From contig NZ_JAIWNB010000007.1 in assembly GCF_020215705.1 (NCBI RefSeq), positions 248,001 to 312,000 on the forward strand: 64,000 bases of DNA, written 5' to 3'. Source of the stretch: Nonomuraea aurantiaca (lineage in GTDB: Bacteria; Actinomycetota; Actinomycetes; Streptosporangiales; Streptosporangiaceae). Under the pieces are notes generated by a model that saw only the letters and a program-made list of their open reading frames with translations, did not search any database and was not told the origin of the DNA. The first letter of the stretch is position 1. Each line of letters opens with the position of its first letter. This document shows, in pieces, positions 16,704-25,254 of the stretch. Made by a program: the position numbers and the translations under genes.

Positions 16704-17703
16704 GCCGCTGGGCGCTGATCCAGTCGTCGATGAGCTCCCACTGGTCGTACAGCCACCGGATCCGCGCCTCGCGCGCCACGGGGATCCGCGAGGCGGGCAC
16801 CCGCCACCACTTCGCGGTGATGTGCGCGCTGACGGGCAGCTTGCGCCACACGTCGCCGATCGTGATGAGGTCGTCCAGGCCGGTGTGCGCGACGAAGATG
16901 ACATCGGCCGCCGGGCAGGACTCGATGGCCGCGATGGCGCCGCCGGGGCGGGGCGGCAGCAGGTGGTCCATGCCGCGGGCCCGCGACGCCTCCTCTTTCA
17001 GCCCTTTCTCCTCCAGCCGCCGGATAGCCAGCCGGCGGCGGCGCGGGGTGAAGTTGCCGCCCTCAGGGAAGATCACCAGAGCGTCGTCCTCGTCCATGGG
17101 CGCGGACAGCCGCCTGATCTCGTCGACGATGCCGCTCTCGGCGGTGCGGCGGGGGACGAAGGCGTTCGGCAACCGGTTGATCACCACGTCCAGCGACGGG
17201 TCGAACTGCAGCGCCGCCTTCATCACGATCCGGGGCCGCCGACCGTACAGGGAGAGGAGATGGTAGATCAGCAGGAAGGAGTCGCCGGGACCCGCGTGCC
17301 GGGCCAGGACGATCACCGGACGGGTGAGCCGGGCGGCCTGCTCCTCTTCGGTGAGCGGCGGTTCGTGGATGTCGACGGTGAGCCGGAAGATCCGCACGGC
17401 GGCGCCGTACACCTTGGTCAGGAACCACTTGATCAGCGCGTAGTGCCGCTCCTGATCCCGGTCGCGGCCGAACGCCCCCGCCACCCAGAGCCCGAGGCAG
17501 GCGATGAGCACCGCCGACTCCAGCGTCAGCCAGGCCACCCCGAACCAGACGAAGCGCAGCCCACGGCGCTGCGGCGGCGGGAGCCGCAGTGAGGCGGCGA
17601 ACGTCACCCCGACCCACACCGGCAACGTGATGAGCACGACCACGGTCACCACGATGACCAGGGGGGCGAGGATGAGCCGTCGCAGGATGCGTGGGGGCAG
17701 CAA
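16690..17703 (-). CDS. 1-acyl-sn-glycerol-3-phosphate acyltransferase-like protein
   Basis: 337-residue membrane acyltransferase of the PlsC/LPLAT fold. Two or three N-terminal hydrophobic helices precede the catalytic motif HAGPGD (HxxxxD, near residue 136) and the acceptor-binding motif FPEGGNFTPRR. It should transfer a fatty acyl group from acyl-CoA/ACP onto a lysophospholipid at the inner membrane. It follows the patatin gene on the same strand with 25 bp between them; a deacylating and a reacylating enzyme in one unit suggests phospholipid remodelling. It converges on and overlaps cobQ by 14 bp. Confidence 0.87.
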   Translation of the reverse strand: MLPPRILRRLILAPLVIVVTVVVLITLPVWVGVTFAASLRLPPPQRRGLRFVWFGVAWLTLESAVLIACLGLWVAGAFGRDRDQERHYALIKWFLTKVYGAAVRIFRLTVDIHEPPLTEEEQAARLTRPVIVLARHAGPGDSFLLIYHLLSLYGRRPRIVMKAALQFDPSLDVVINRLPNAFVPRRTAESGIVDEIRRLSAPMDEDDALVIFPEGGNFTPRRRRLAIRRLEEKGLKEEASRARGMDHLLPPRPGGAIAAIESCPAADVIFVAHTGLDDLITIGDVWRKLPVSAHITAKWWRVPASRIPVAREARIRWLYDQWELIDDWISAQRLTLH

Positions 17704-17728
17704 CGTCGGCCTCCAGGATGTCAGGTCT

Positions 17729-18541
17729 TCATCGTCCTCCTGTCCGCAGGTATCGGGAAGATGCGTGATAGGCGCGTTCGATGTAGTGGGAGATCTGTGA
17801 CAGGTCGCGGTAGCGCAGGTTCGACAGCGGCCGCGTCACTCCGGCGGGCAGCACGTGCACCTCGACGTCGGGCGGCAACGTGGCCATCTCCTCGGCGAAC
17901 CGGTGCCTGCGCGCGATCTCGAACGCCACCATGCCCACCTCCCAGGGCCGCCGCGGCACGCTGAGCGGGCGCTCGATCCGCCCGACGTGCAGGACGTAGA
18001 CGCGCTTGGCCCCCAGTTGTACGGCCCGGCCGACGGGGATGCTGTGCACCAGGCCGCCGTCGAAGAAGTGCTCACCGTCGATGGACACGAACGGCAGCAG
18101 CCCGGGCACCGCGCACGAGGCCAGCACGGCGTCGACCACCGGCCCGCGGTCGAACCAGTGCGCCGTGGCCCGCTCCACCGAGGCCGCCACGCACTGGAAC
18201 GGCACGGCCAGCTCCTCGATCCGCGAAACCGGCAACATCTCGCTCAACAACCCTCGAAGCGGCCCGATCGGGTGCAGATGGGTGCCGGTCTTCGCCAAGG
18301 TGGACAGGCGGGTGACCCACGAACCGGCGAACGCCGTACGGACCACATCGGAGCGCCACAGCGACGACAGCCGCTGCACCGCGCAGCCGGGATCGGCGGC
18401 CAGCAGCACGCCGTTCAGGGCGCCGACGGACGTGCCGACCACGAGGTCGGGCACGATGCCCTCCTCGTCGAGCGCCTGGAGCATGCCCACTTCGTGCGCG
18501 CCGAGCACACCGCCGCCACCGAGCACGAACGCCGTCTGCAC
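17729..18541 (-). CDS. Patatin-like phospholipase
   Basis: 270-residue lipid acyl hydrolase. It starts with the oxyanion loop GGGGVLGAHEVG, then the nucleophile elbow GTSVG (about residues 37-41, Ser in GxSxG), and ends the catalytic dyad with DGG in FFDGGLVHS. These are the patatin motifs in the right order. It is probably cytosolic or membrane-associated and would hydrolyse phospholipid acyl esters. It lies immediately upstream of a lysophospholipid-acyltransferase gene on the same strand. Confidence 0.9.
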   Translation of the reverse strand: MQTAFVLGGGGVLGAHEVGMLQALDEEGIVPDLVVGTSVGALNGVLLAADPGCAVQRLSSLWRSDVVRTAFAGSWVTRLSTLAKTGTHLHPIGPLRGLLSEMLPVSRIEELAVPFQCVAASVERATAHWFDRGPVVDAVLASCAVPGLLPFVSIDGEHFFDGGLVHSIPVGRAVQLGAKRVYVLHVGRIERPLSVPRRPWEVGMVAFEIARRHRFAEEMATLPPDVEVHVLPAGVTRPLSNLRYRDLSQISHYIERAYHASSRYLRTGGR

Positions 18542-18576
18542 AGCAGCACATTACCGGCAGCACGCCCCAAGGCCCG

Positions 18577-18979
18577 TCAGCTGTCCATGGCCAGGCGGAT
18601 GCCGAAGGCGACGATCACGATGCCCGTCACGCGATCCAGCAGGCGTTTGACGGCCGGGGTGCGCAGGGCGCCGCTCATGAGGGCGGCGAAGCCGACCAGC
18701 ACGGCGCTCCACAGCAGCCCCTCGCCCACGTGCACCCCGGCCAGCAGCAGGCCCCATGGCCGCGTGCGGGGCGTCCGCCGGGACGAAAGTCGACAGGCCC
18801 ACCGCGGTCAGCAGGCCCCAGGTGAGGGTGCCCACCTGGACGCCCAGCACGACACCCCAGGCGGGACGCCTGCCGGACAGCAGCGACGTACGCAGGATGA
18901 GCGCCGTGTCGAGGCCCGGAGTGATGGTCAGGAGGGCGACCACCGCGGCGAATGACCAGATGGAGGGGGCTATGTCCAT
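18577..18979 (-). pseudogene. Broken LysE-family amino-acid exporter
   Basis: Remnant of a LysE/RhtB exporter (normally about 200 residues, six helices). The first ~65 residues are a good family N-terminus (ALLTITPGLDTALILRTSLL, two helices). The segment for helix 3 and most of the following loop and helix is missing: the text jumps from GLLTAVGLST to FVPADAPHAA. Then the frame breaks in a GGGG run near 18745-18748; removing one G restores MGLLLAGVHVGEGLLWSAVL and a family C-terminus ending GIRLAMDS with a stop at 18577-18579. So there is an internal in-frame loss of roughly 70 residues plus a single-base shift. A homopolymer assembly error could explain the shift but not the deletion. The gene lies upstream of the patatin gene. 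Confidence 0.85.
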
Positions 18980-19011
18980 GCTCGGGAGCGTAGTTCACCC
19001 CCCTCGTACGG

Positions 19012-19042
19012 CGGGAGGCGGCCATGCGCGCGCCACCTCCCG
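19012..19042 (-). terminator. Candidate terminator after quinone oxidoreductase
   Basis: CGGGAGG pairs with CCTCCCG, with GGC/GCC continuing after one mismatch, just beyond the stop (19056) of the minus-strand oxidoreductase. There is no T-tract. Position and symmetry support a terminator. Confidence 0.5.
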
Positions 19043-19055
19043 GCACCTGGGGGAA

Positions 19056-20003
19056 TCAGGGGATCAGGAGCAGCTTGCCCGTCGTACGGCGGGCGGCAAG
19101 GTCCTCGTGCGCGCGGCCCGCCTCGGACAGCGGATAGCGCTGCGAGATGTTGATTTTCAGCTCCCCGTCGGCGATCCACCCGAACAGGTCGGAGGCCCGC
19201 CACAGCAGCTCCTCCCGCTCGGCGATGTAGTTGACCAGCGTCGGCCTGGTCAGGAAGAGCGAGCCCTCCTTGTTGAGCCGCTGCGGATCGACCGGCGGCA
19301 CCGGCCCGCTGGCCGCCCCGTACAGCGCCATGAGCCCGCGCGGCCGCAGCGCCGCCAGCCCGCCGTCGAACGTGGTCGCCCCGACACCGTCGTAGACCAC
19401 GTCCACCTGATCGCGCAGGATGTCGGCGAAGTCGTCGTAGCGCAGCACCTCGTCGGCCCCGGCCGCGCGGGCCACCTTCTCCTTCTCCTCGCTGGAGACG
19501 GTGGTGTGCACGGTCGCGCCCCTGAGCTTGGCGATCTGGATGAGCAGCTGGCCCATGCCGCCGGCTCCCGCGTGCACGAGGACGCTGTCGCCCTGCTTCA
19601 CCTCGTACGTGGAGTGCGTGAGGTAGTGGGCCGTCATGCCCTGCAGCATCGCCGCGGCGGCCACCTCGGCCGGGACACCGGCGGGCACGGGCACCACCCG
19701 GTCGGCCGGGACCACGGCCTTCTCGCTGTAACTGCCGAGCACGCTGGCCCAGGCCACGGTGTCGCCGACGGACACGTCCGACACCTGGGAGCCTACGGCG
19801 GAGACGACACCCGCCCCCTCCGACCCGATCGAGCTGGGCAGATTGAGCGGGTACGCCCCGGAGCGGTGGTAGATGTCGATGAAGTTGACGCCGCTGGCCG
19901 CGACGTCGACGACTACTTCCCCGTCACCTGGCTCCGGGGCGGGACGCTCTACGTACTCGAGGACCTCTGGGCCGCCCTGGGCGGTGATGACTATGGCACG
20001 CAT
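19056..20003 (-). CDS. NADPH:quinone oxidoreductase (zeta-crystallin-like MDR)
   Basis: 315-residue medium-chain reductase without zinc ligands. The GroES-like N-terminal half shows SGVNFIDIYHRSGAYP and PSSIGSEGAGVV; the Rossmann half has the NADPH loop VHAGAGGMGQLLIQIAKLRG and the DVVYDGVGATTFDGGL strand. This is the QOR/zeta-crystallin pattern, reducing quinones by one electron with NADPH. The ATG at 20003 (MRAIVI) is the family start; longer reading-frame sequence upstream is an anti-parallel shadow of the lyase gene. It appears monocistronic, followed by a small hairpin. Confidence 0.9.
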   Translation of the reverse strand: MRAIVITAQGGPEVLEYVERPAPEPGDGEVVVDVAASGVNFIDIYHRSGAYPLNLPSSIGSEGAGVVSAVGSQVSDVSVGDTVAWASVLGSYSEKAVVPADRVVPVPAGVPAEVAAAAMLQGMTAHYLTHSTYEVKQGDSVLVHAGAGGMGQLLIQIAKLRGATVHTTVSSEEKEKVARAAGADEVLRYDDFADILRDQVDVVYDGVGATTFDGGLAALRPRGLMALYGAASGPVPPVDPQRLNKEGSLFLTRPTLVNYIAEREELLWRASDLFGWIADGELKINISQRYPLSEAGRAHEDLAARRTTGKLLLIP

Positions 20004-20064
20004 GCCCCTAGTCAACCTCTTGTCCGCACCCTCGATTCCACCTCCCGACAGAACCTTGGGTGTT

Positions 20065-20919
20065 TCACCCGATCCTGGCCAGGGCGCCCGCCTCCAGCGC
20101 GACCCAGATCGCGCCGTCGGGGCCCACCGTGAGCCCGTGCGGCTCGGCCTGGACGCCGCGCGACGGCAGCGCGTACTCCTCCAGGTCGCCCCCGGTCGTG
20201 ATGCGGCCCACGCGGTCGGCGGCCCACTCGGTGAACCAGAGGGCGCCGTCCGCGCCGGCGATGATGGCGTGCGGCCGACAGGCCCGATCCGGCAACGGAT
20301 ATTCAGTAATTTTTCCGGAAAGGTCCACGCGGCCGATCTGGCCCGCGCCGATCTCCACGAACCACAGCGCCCCATCGGGACCCGCGGTGATGCCCACCGG
20401 CGCGGCCCCCTCCGTCGGCAGCTCATGGATCGTCACCGCGCCCGACAGCGCGATGCGGCCGATGGCGTTGCCCTGATTGAGGGCGAACCAGAGGGCGTCG
20501 TCCGGCCCGGCGGTGATGGCCGCGGGCATGCCGCCCATCACGGGGATCTCGAACTCGGTCCGCGCCCCGTCCGCTCCGATCCGTCCGATCTTGTCGGCGT
20601 GCATCCGCGTGAACCACATGGCCCCGTCCGGCCCGGCGGCGATCCCGTAGGCACCCTCCGCCTCGAACGACGTCACCTGACCCGACCCGGTGATCCGCCC
20701 CACCCGGCCGCCCTGGAACTCGGTGAACCACATGGCCCCGTCGGCTCCCGGCACGATGACGCTCGGCCCGCCGTCCGCCGGGTCGAGCTGGTGGATCACG
20801 GGTTCCGCACCCGGCACCAGCCTGCCGACCCGGCCCTGGTGCACGAGGGTGAACCAGAGCGCGCCGTCAGGGCCGGTGGCGATGCCGTACGGAGCGCCGT
20901 CAGAGATCTCGATCAGCAT
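20065..20919 (-). CDS. vgb: Virginiamycin B lyase-like streptogramin lyase
   Basis: 284-residue seven-bladed beta-propeller; each blade carries a G-P-D-G-A-x-W-F-T/V repeat followed by x-I/V-G-R. Vgb lyases linearise group B streptogramins by a metal-assisted elimination at the lactone. From memory of the Staphylococcus aureus Vgb sequence, the key residues lie in PYGI (Tyr), RPHAI (His), AEPHGI (His) and the last-blade Glu; all four are present here as PYGIA (Tyr11), CRPHAI (His217), AEPHGL (His261) and ALEAG (Glu276). It starts 6 bp after the kinase stop, so the two are one operon. Activity is an inference; many genomic Vgb homologues are untested. Confidence 0.8.
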   Translation of the reverse strand: MLIEISDGAPYGIATGPDGALWFTLVHQGRVGRLVPGAEPVIHQLDPADGGPSVIVPGADGAMWFTEFQGGRVGRITGSGQVTSFEAEGAYGIAAGPDGAMWFTRMHADKIGRIGADGARTEFEIPVMGGMPAAITAGPDDALWFALNQGNAIGRIALSGAVTIHELPTEGAAPVGITAGPDGALWFVEIGAGQIGRVDLSGKITEYPLPDRACRPHAIIAGADGALWFTEWAADRVGRITTGGDLEEYALPSRGVQAEPHGLTVGPDGAIWVALEAGALARIG

Positions 20920-20925
20920 GTGTGG

Positions 20926-22593
20926 TCAGGGTTCCTTTCTCCCACGTAGCTCGAAGTCGTCGAAGGTGGTCTTGAGCACCGACGTCGCGTCCTTGGACGT
21001 GCGCGCGAACAGGCCCACATAGCCGTTGCCGATGCCGTTGGGGTCGTCGACCTGGAGGACTCTCTCGCCGTTCACCCACATGGTCAAGCGCACGGCGCCG
21101 CCGTCCTGCTCGCAGGAGGCCTCGATCCTGGCCTTGCTGTCCTTCTGCAGCCCGTTCACCTGGACCGGCTGGGCCAGCGTGCCGCCCGAGCCGTCGGAGA
21201 TGCGCCGGATGCGGGCCATGCCGGAGGTGTTCAGGGCGAACTCGTAGTACGTGCCGTCGGCGCTGTTGTGGCAGAAGACGCCGTACTCGCCGGTGCCCAC
21301 GGACCGCTTCACCTGGGCCGTCACGCCGACTACCACCGTATGGGGCAGCATCGGCGTGGGCGTGGCCGACGGGCTGGGCGCCGGGGTGGGCGTGGCGATC
21401 AGGAAGGGCGCCGGGGCCTTCACCAGGTGCTCTTCGTCGTCATCCGCCACGTCGAGCCCGTACATGCCGTCGGTGCGGTAGCCGTAGCTGTACTCGTCCG
21501 TCGGATCGTAGGTGCCGTCCCAGCCGCCGCCGGTCTGCGTGAAGTCCTCCCGGTACAGGACGGCAAGCTGAGGCGGCCCGCTGTCCCGGAGCGTCGCCCA
21601 GGCGGTGACACCCCCGGCGACCAGCACCGCCACGGCCGCGGCGATCCCCCCGACCACGAGCCGGCCCCGGCGCTTTCCGACCGGCCGCTCCTGCTCCGCG
21701 GTGAACGCCGCGGTCCCGTGCTGCCAGGCCACCTGAGCGGTCTGGGCGGCCTGCTCAGGCCGTACCCCCTGAACGGCCTGGACGGTCTGTTCCGGGGCGA
21801 CCGAACGCCCCACGAGATGGTCGAGGAGCTGCTGCGCGGTAGGCCGCGCGGCCGGGTCCTTGCGCAGCGCCGCCCTGACCAGCTCCCGCAGCCCCGGCTC
21901 GACCGCGTCGAGCGCCGGCTCGGTGTTGAGCACCTGGTAGACGGTCGCGGGCAGGGTGTCGCCGCCGAACGCCGCCTTCCCGCTCGCCGCGTACACGATC
22001 AGCGAGCCCCAGGAGAACACGTCGCACGCCGGCGAGACCGGCTCACCACGCAGCACCTCGGGGGCCATGTACCGGGGTGTGCCGATGAGCTCACCCGTCC
22101 CGGTGACCCCGCCCAGCGTGTCGAGCGCCCGCGCGATGCCGAAGTCGATCACCCGCGGCCCGACGGGCGACAGCAGCACGTTCGACGGCTTGAGATCGCG
22201 GTGCACGACCCCCGCCCCGTGGATCGCGGTGAGCGCGGTGGCCACGCTGACCGCCAGCGCGTCGAGGCTGGACCCTTTGAGCGGCCCCGACTGCCGGACG
22301 GCCTCCTCCAGATTGGGCCCCGGCACGTACTCGGTGACGACGTAGAGCTGATCACCGTCGAGCGCCGCCTCGAGCACCGCGGCCGTACAGAACCTGCGCA
22401 CCCGCTGCGCGGCGTCGGCCTCCCGCCGGAACCGCATCCGGAACTGCTCGTGCTGGCTGAGCTCCGGGTTGATCACCTTGATGGCGACCCGCTGCCCAGC
22501 GGGATCCTCGGCCAGGTGGACAGTACCCATCCCGCCTCGGCCCAGCACGCTCAGCAACCTGTAGCGCCCGATCTGGGGGGATTCACCGCTCAC
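20926..22593 (-). CDS. Transmembrane serine/threonine protein kinase
   Basis: About 555-residue Hanks-type kinase. The cytosolic domain has the glycine loop LGRGGMGTVHLAE, the Lys in VAIKVI, the catalytic loop HRDLKPSNVLL (near residue 128), DFGIA and the GTPRYMAPEVL activation segment. A basic linker and a single helix (LVVGGIAAAVAVLVAGGV, about residues 315-335) lead to an extracellular domain of some 200 residues resembling a concanavalin-like sandwich, with a Thr/Pro-rich insert (ATPTPAPSPSATPTP) in its middle. I prefer the GTG at 22593; a TTG at 22602 is possible. It is directly followed by the Vgb-like lyase, which makes an antibiotic-related signal conceivable but unproven. Confidence 0.9.
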   Translation of the reverse strand: MSGESPQIGRYRLLSVLGRGGMGTVHLAEDPAGQRVAIKVINPELSQHEQFRMRFRREADAAQRVRRFCTAAVLEAALDGDQLYVVTEYVPGPNLEEAVRQSGPLKGSSLDALAVSVATALTAIHGAGVVHRDLKPSNVLLSPVGPRVIDFGIARALDTLGGVTGTGELIGTPRYMAPEVLRGEPVSPACDVFSWGSLIVYAASGKAAFGGDTLPATVYQVLNTEPALDAVEPGLRELVRAALRKDPAARPTAQQLLDHLVGRSVAPEQTVQAVQGVRPEQAAQTAQVAWQHGTAAFTAEQERPVGKRRGRLVVGGIAAAVAVLVAGGVTAWATLRDSGPPQLAVLYREDFTQTGGGWDGTYDPTDEYSYGYRTDGMYGLDVADDDEEHLVKAPAPFLIATPTPAPSPSATPTPMLPHTVVVGVTAQVKRSVGTGEYGVFCHNSADGTYYEFALNTSGMARIRRISDGSGGTLAQPVQVNGLQKDSKARIEASCEQDGGAVRLTMWVNGERVLQVDDPNGIGNGYVGLFARTSKDATSVLKTTFDDFELRGRKEP

Positions 22594-22641
22594 GGCGGGC
22601 AAGCTTACCGACTTCTGCTCGATCGGCGGATGACTCGATGC

Positions 22642-23340
22642 TCACGTGACATCGCGCAGCGAGTGCAGGCTGGGGAGTCCGTGTACGGCCTCGATCACCA
22701 TGACGCGGCAGCCGGCGGCCGTGGCGGCGGCGATTCCGGTGGGGCTGTCCTCGATCGCGACGCAGCGACGAGGGTCCACGCCGAGCCGGTTCGCGGCCGT
22801 CAGGTACGGGTCCGGGTGCGGCTTGCCGCGGGCGGTGTCCTCGGCCGTCAGGATCAGGTTGAAGTCGTGGTCCAGCTGGGGCAGCACCAGGTGGACGATG
22901 CTCCGCGGTGAGGCGCTGACCAGGGCGGTCGGAATGCCTTCCGCGTGCAGCTCGCCGAGGAGGTCGAGGGCGCCGGGGATCAGCGGCACGCCTCCGGGCT
23001 GCTTGGTGATGCGCGCGGCGAAGGCATCGATGAGCTGCCGGGCGATGCTGGAGAGCCGATGGGCGGTGTCGGGGAGGTGGCGGGCCCTGCCGGTAGGGCT
23101 GGGGTCGGGCTGGGCGGTGGCCAGGGGGCCGGGTTCGGCGGTGGCCAGCAGGTGGGCCGCCACGTCCTCGGCCGCGCGGCCGAGGACGTCCGGTGTGTCG
23201 GCGGGGCCCAGTTCGACGCCGAGGGTCCGCGCCACCGCGGCCGTGGCCTGCCACCAGAGTCCCTCGGTGTCCACCAGCGTGCCGTCCATGTCAAAAAGGA
23301 CGGCGTCGAACAGGACGGCCTGTGGCGGCTCAGACGGCAT
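22642..23340 (-). CDS. HAD-family hydrolase (beta-phosphoglucomutase-like)
   Basis: 232-residue phosphatase of the haloacid dehalogenase superfamily. Motif I is FDMDGTLVDTEG (nucleophile Asp17), motif II is ALVSASPRS, and motif III/IV covers GKPHPDPYLTAANRLG then CVAIEDSPTGIAAATAAG, the layout of subfamily IA enzymes with an alpha-helical cap. A low-complexity Pro/Ala stretch sits in the cap. Its start overlaps the ABC ATPase gene by 11 bp, so it closes the five-gene transport operon; a role in processing the imported (perhaps phosphorylated) compound is plausible. Residues 9-17 show a small internal doubling, VLFDAVLFD. Confidence 0.88.
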   Translation of the reverse strand: MPSEPPQAVLFDAVLFDMDGTLVDTEGLWWQATAAVARTLGVELGPADTPDVLGRAAEDVAAHLLATAEPGPLATAQPDPSPTGRARHLPDTAHRLSSIARQLIDAFAARITKQPGGVPLIPGALDLLGELHAEGIPTALVSASPRSIVHLVLPQLDHDFNLILTAEDTARGKPHPDPYLTAANRLGVDPRRCVAIEDSPTGIAAATAAGCRVMVIEAVHGLPSLHSLRDVT

Positions 23341-24406
23341 CGGCCGGTTCCGAGGCCGGGGAGGGGACCGTGACCGTCCTCTCGGCCACCAGTACGGGTC
23401 GCTCCACCAGACGGACCGTCACCCGGGTGCCGGGTGCCAGGCTCAGCGCCTCGTGGCCCGGTACGTCGGCCAGCACCTCGCCCCCCGACAACGCCACCCG
23501 GAGCCGGACCGAGGCGCCGCGGAAGGAGGCGGCGAGGATCTCCGCCTTGCCCTCCGGATCGGGGGTCACCCGTACGGCCTCGGGGCGGATCAGTACGTCC
23601 ACCTCCCGGGTGCCGGCGGGCTCGCCGTCCACGGGGAGCAGCTGGCCCAGCACCCTCACCTTGTCGCCCGAGACGTGGCCGGCCAGGTGGTTCATGGTGC
23701 CCACGAACTCGGCCACGAACGGGGTGGCCGGGCGGTCGTAGACCTCGGCGGGCGGCCCGCACTGTTCGAGGCGGCCGTCGCGCAGGACCGCGACCCGGTC
23801 GGCGATCGACAGCGCCTCCTCCTGGTCGTGGGTGACGAAGATGGTGGTGATGCCGAGGTCGAGCTGGAGGCGGCGGATCTCCTCGCGCAGCGAGACCCGT
23901 ACCTTGGCGTCCAGTGCCGACAGCGGCTCGTCGAGCAGCAGCACCCGCGGCTCCAGCGCCAGCGCGCGGGCCAGGGCGACGCGCTGCTGCTGGCCGCCGG
24001 AGAGCTGGTGCGGGAAGCGGTCGGCGTGGGAGGGGAGGCCGACGAGTTCGAGGAGTTCGTCCGCTTTGGCGCGCCTGGTGGCCACGGGCACCTTGCGTAC
24101 GCGCAGGCCGAAGGCGACGTTGTCGCGGGCGTTGAGGTTGGGGAAGAGGGAGTAGGACTGGAAGACCATGCCCGCGTCGCGCTTGTTGGCGGGCACGTCG
24201 GTGATGTCCTCGCCGTCGACGAGCACGGCGCCGGAGTCGGGTCGTTCGAACCCGGCCACGCACCGCAGCGCCGTCGTCTTGCCGCAGCCGGAGGGCCCCA
24301 GCAGCGCGACGAACTCGCCCGGCGCGATCGTCAGGTCGAAGCCGTCCAGCGCCACCGTCTTGCCGAACACCCGCCGCAGCCCCCGGAACTCCACCTGAGC
24401 CGTCAT
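23330..24406 (-). CDS. ABC transporter ATP-binding protein (Fe/polyamine/phosphonate-type importer)
   Basis: About 358-residue importer ATPase. Walker A is GPSGCGKTT (about residues 36-44), the Q-loop is VFQSYSLFPNL, the signature is LSGGQQQRVALARAL, Walker B is VLLLDEPLSALD and the switch His is in FVTHDQEEAL. A C-terminal TOBE domain (VLIRPEAVRVTPD region) marks the PotA/FbpC/PhnT group. The start at 24406 overlaps the upstream permease stop by ATGA, indicating coupled translation. Works with the two permeases and the lipoprotein encoded upstream. Confidence 0.92.
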   Translation of the reverse strand: MTAQVEFRGLRRVFGKTVALDGFDLTIAPGEFVALLGPSGCGKTTALRCVAGFERPDSGAVLVDGEDITDVPANKRDAGMVFQSYSLFPNLNARDNVAFGLRVRKVPVATRRAKADELLELVGLPSHADRFPHQLSGGQQQRVALARALALEPRVLLLDEPLSALDAKVRVSLREEIRRLQLDLGITTIFVTHDQEEALSIADRVAVLRDGRLEQCGPPAEVYDRPATPFVAEFVGTMNHLAGHVSGDKVRVLGQLLPVDGEPAGTREVDVLIRPEAVRVTPDPEGKAEILAASFRGASVRLRVALSGGEVLADVPGHEALSLAPGTRVTVRLVERPVLVAERTVTVPSPASEPADAV

Positions 24407-25254
24407 TTCCGCTCCTTTCCGGAGAACGCGGTGGACACCGCGAGCAGTAGCAGCCAGATGAGCAACAGGCTGAGAATGGACACCGCGACCGACAGCTGGC
24501 CCTTGGACCCGGAGATCGTCACGATCCACACCGCGAACGGCTGGTAGCCCAGCAGCCGGGCCACGGTGAACTCGCCCAGCACCAGGGCGAGCGTCAGGAA
24601 CGACGCGCTGGCCAGGGCCGAGCGCAGGTTCGGGATGATCACCCGGAACAACACGTGCGGCCACGACGCGCCCAGATTGCGGGCCGCCTCGACGAGCGTG
24701 CGCACGTCCATGGTGCGCAGCCCGGCGTCGAGCGAGCGGTAGACGAACGGCAGCACCAGCACCACGTACGCGAGCACGAGCACGACGGGGAACGCCGGGT
24801 TCTGCACCGCGATCAGCGTGGCCCAGAACGGCGTCGGAGCGAGCACATCCGTGCCGGTACGCAGCGACGTGGTGAGCCCGGCCACGAACGTGATCGGCGG
24901 CACCACCAGCGGCAGCGTGCAGACCACCTCCATCACGGGGCGCAGCCGCGGCGCGCTGAGCCGTACGGCCAGCATCGCCGGCAGGGTGAGCAGCAGGGCC
25001 AGCACGATCGTCGCGACGGCCAGCGACATGGACAGCAGCAGCGACGACCCGAAGCCCTCGGCCGTCAGCAACTCCCCGTAGGCCGCGAACGACACCCCGG
25101 CGGTGGGCGTGTAGATCGTGTACCAGAGCGAGGCCCCGAGCGGGATCAGGAAGTACGCGGCGGCCAGCAGGAACACCGCCCCGCGCCAGAGCCTGGGCCG
25201 GGACGGCGCGCGTACAGGAGCGGTCACCGGCTCCAGTCCGGTCAGCGCAGCCAT
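24403..25254 (-). CDS. ABC transporter permease, second subunit
   Basis: 283-residue inner-membrane permease with six predicted helices and the importer EAA loop (VEAARNLGASWPHVLFRVIIP), the site that contacts the ATPase. It belongs to the iron/spermidine/phosphonate permease group. It overlaps the other permease gene by 13 bp and the ATPase gene by 4 bp. Together the two permeases form the heterodimeric channel of this system. Confidence 0.9.
   Translation of the reverse strand: MAALTGLEPVTAPVRAPSRPRLWRGAVFLLAAAYFLIPLGASLWYTIYTPTAGVSFAAYGELLTAEGFGSSLLLSMSLAVATIVLALLLTLPAMLAVRLSAPRLRPVMEVVCTLPLVVPPITFVAGLTTSLRTGTDVLAPTPFWATLIAVQNPAFPVVLVLAYVVLVLPFVYRSLDAGLRTMDVRTLVEAARNLGASWPHVLFRVIIPNLRSALASASFLTLALVLGEFTVARLLGYQPFAVWIVTISGSKGQLSVAVSILSLLLIWLLLLAVSTAFSGKERK

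Noticed and set aside
19056..20426. Extended 456-codon form of the quinone oxidoreductase
   Set aside because: The extra N-terminal part is an antisense-like read of the lyase gene region; the domain starts cleanly at MRAIVI (20003).
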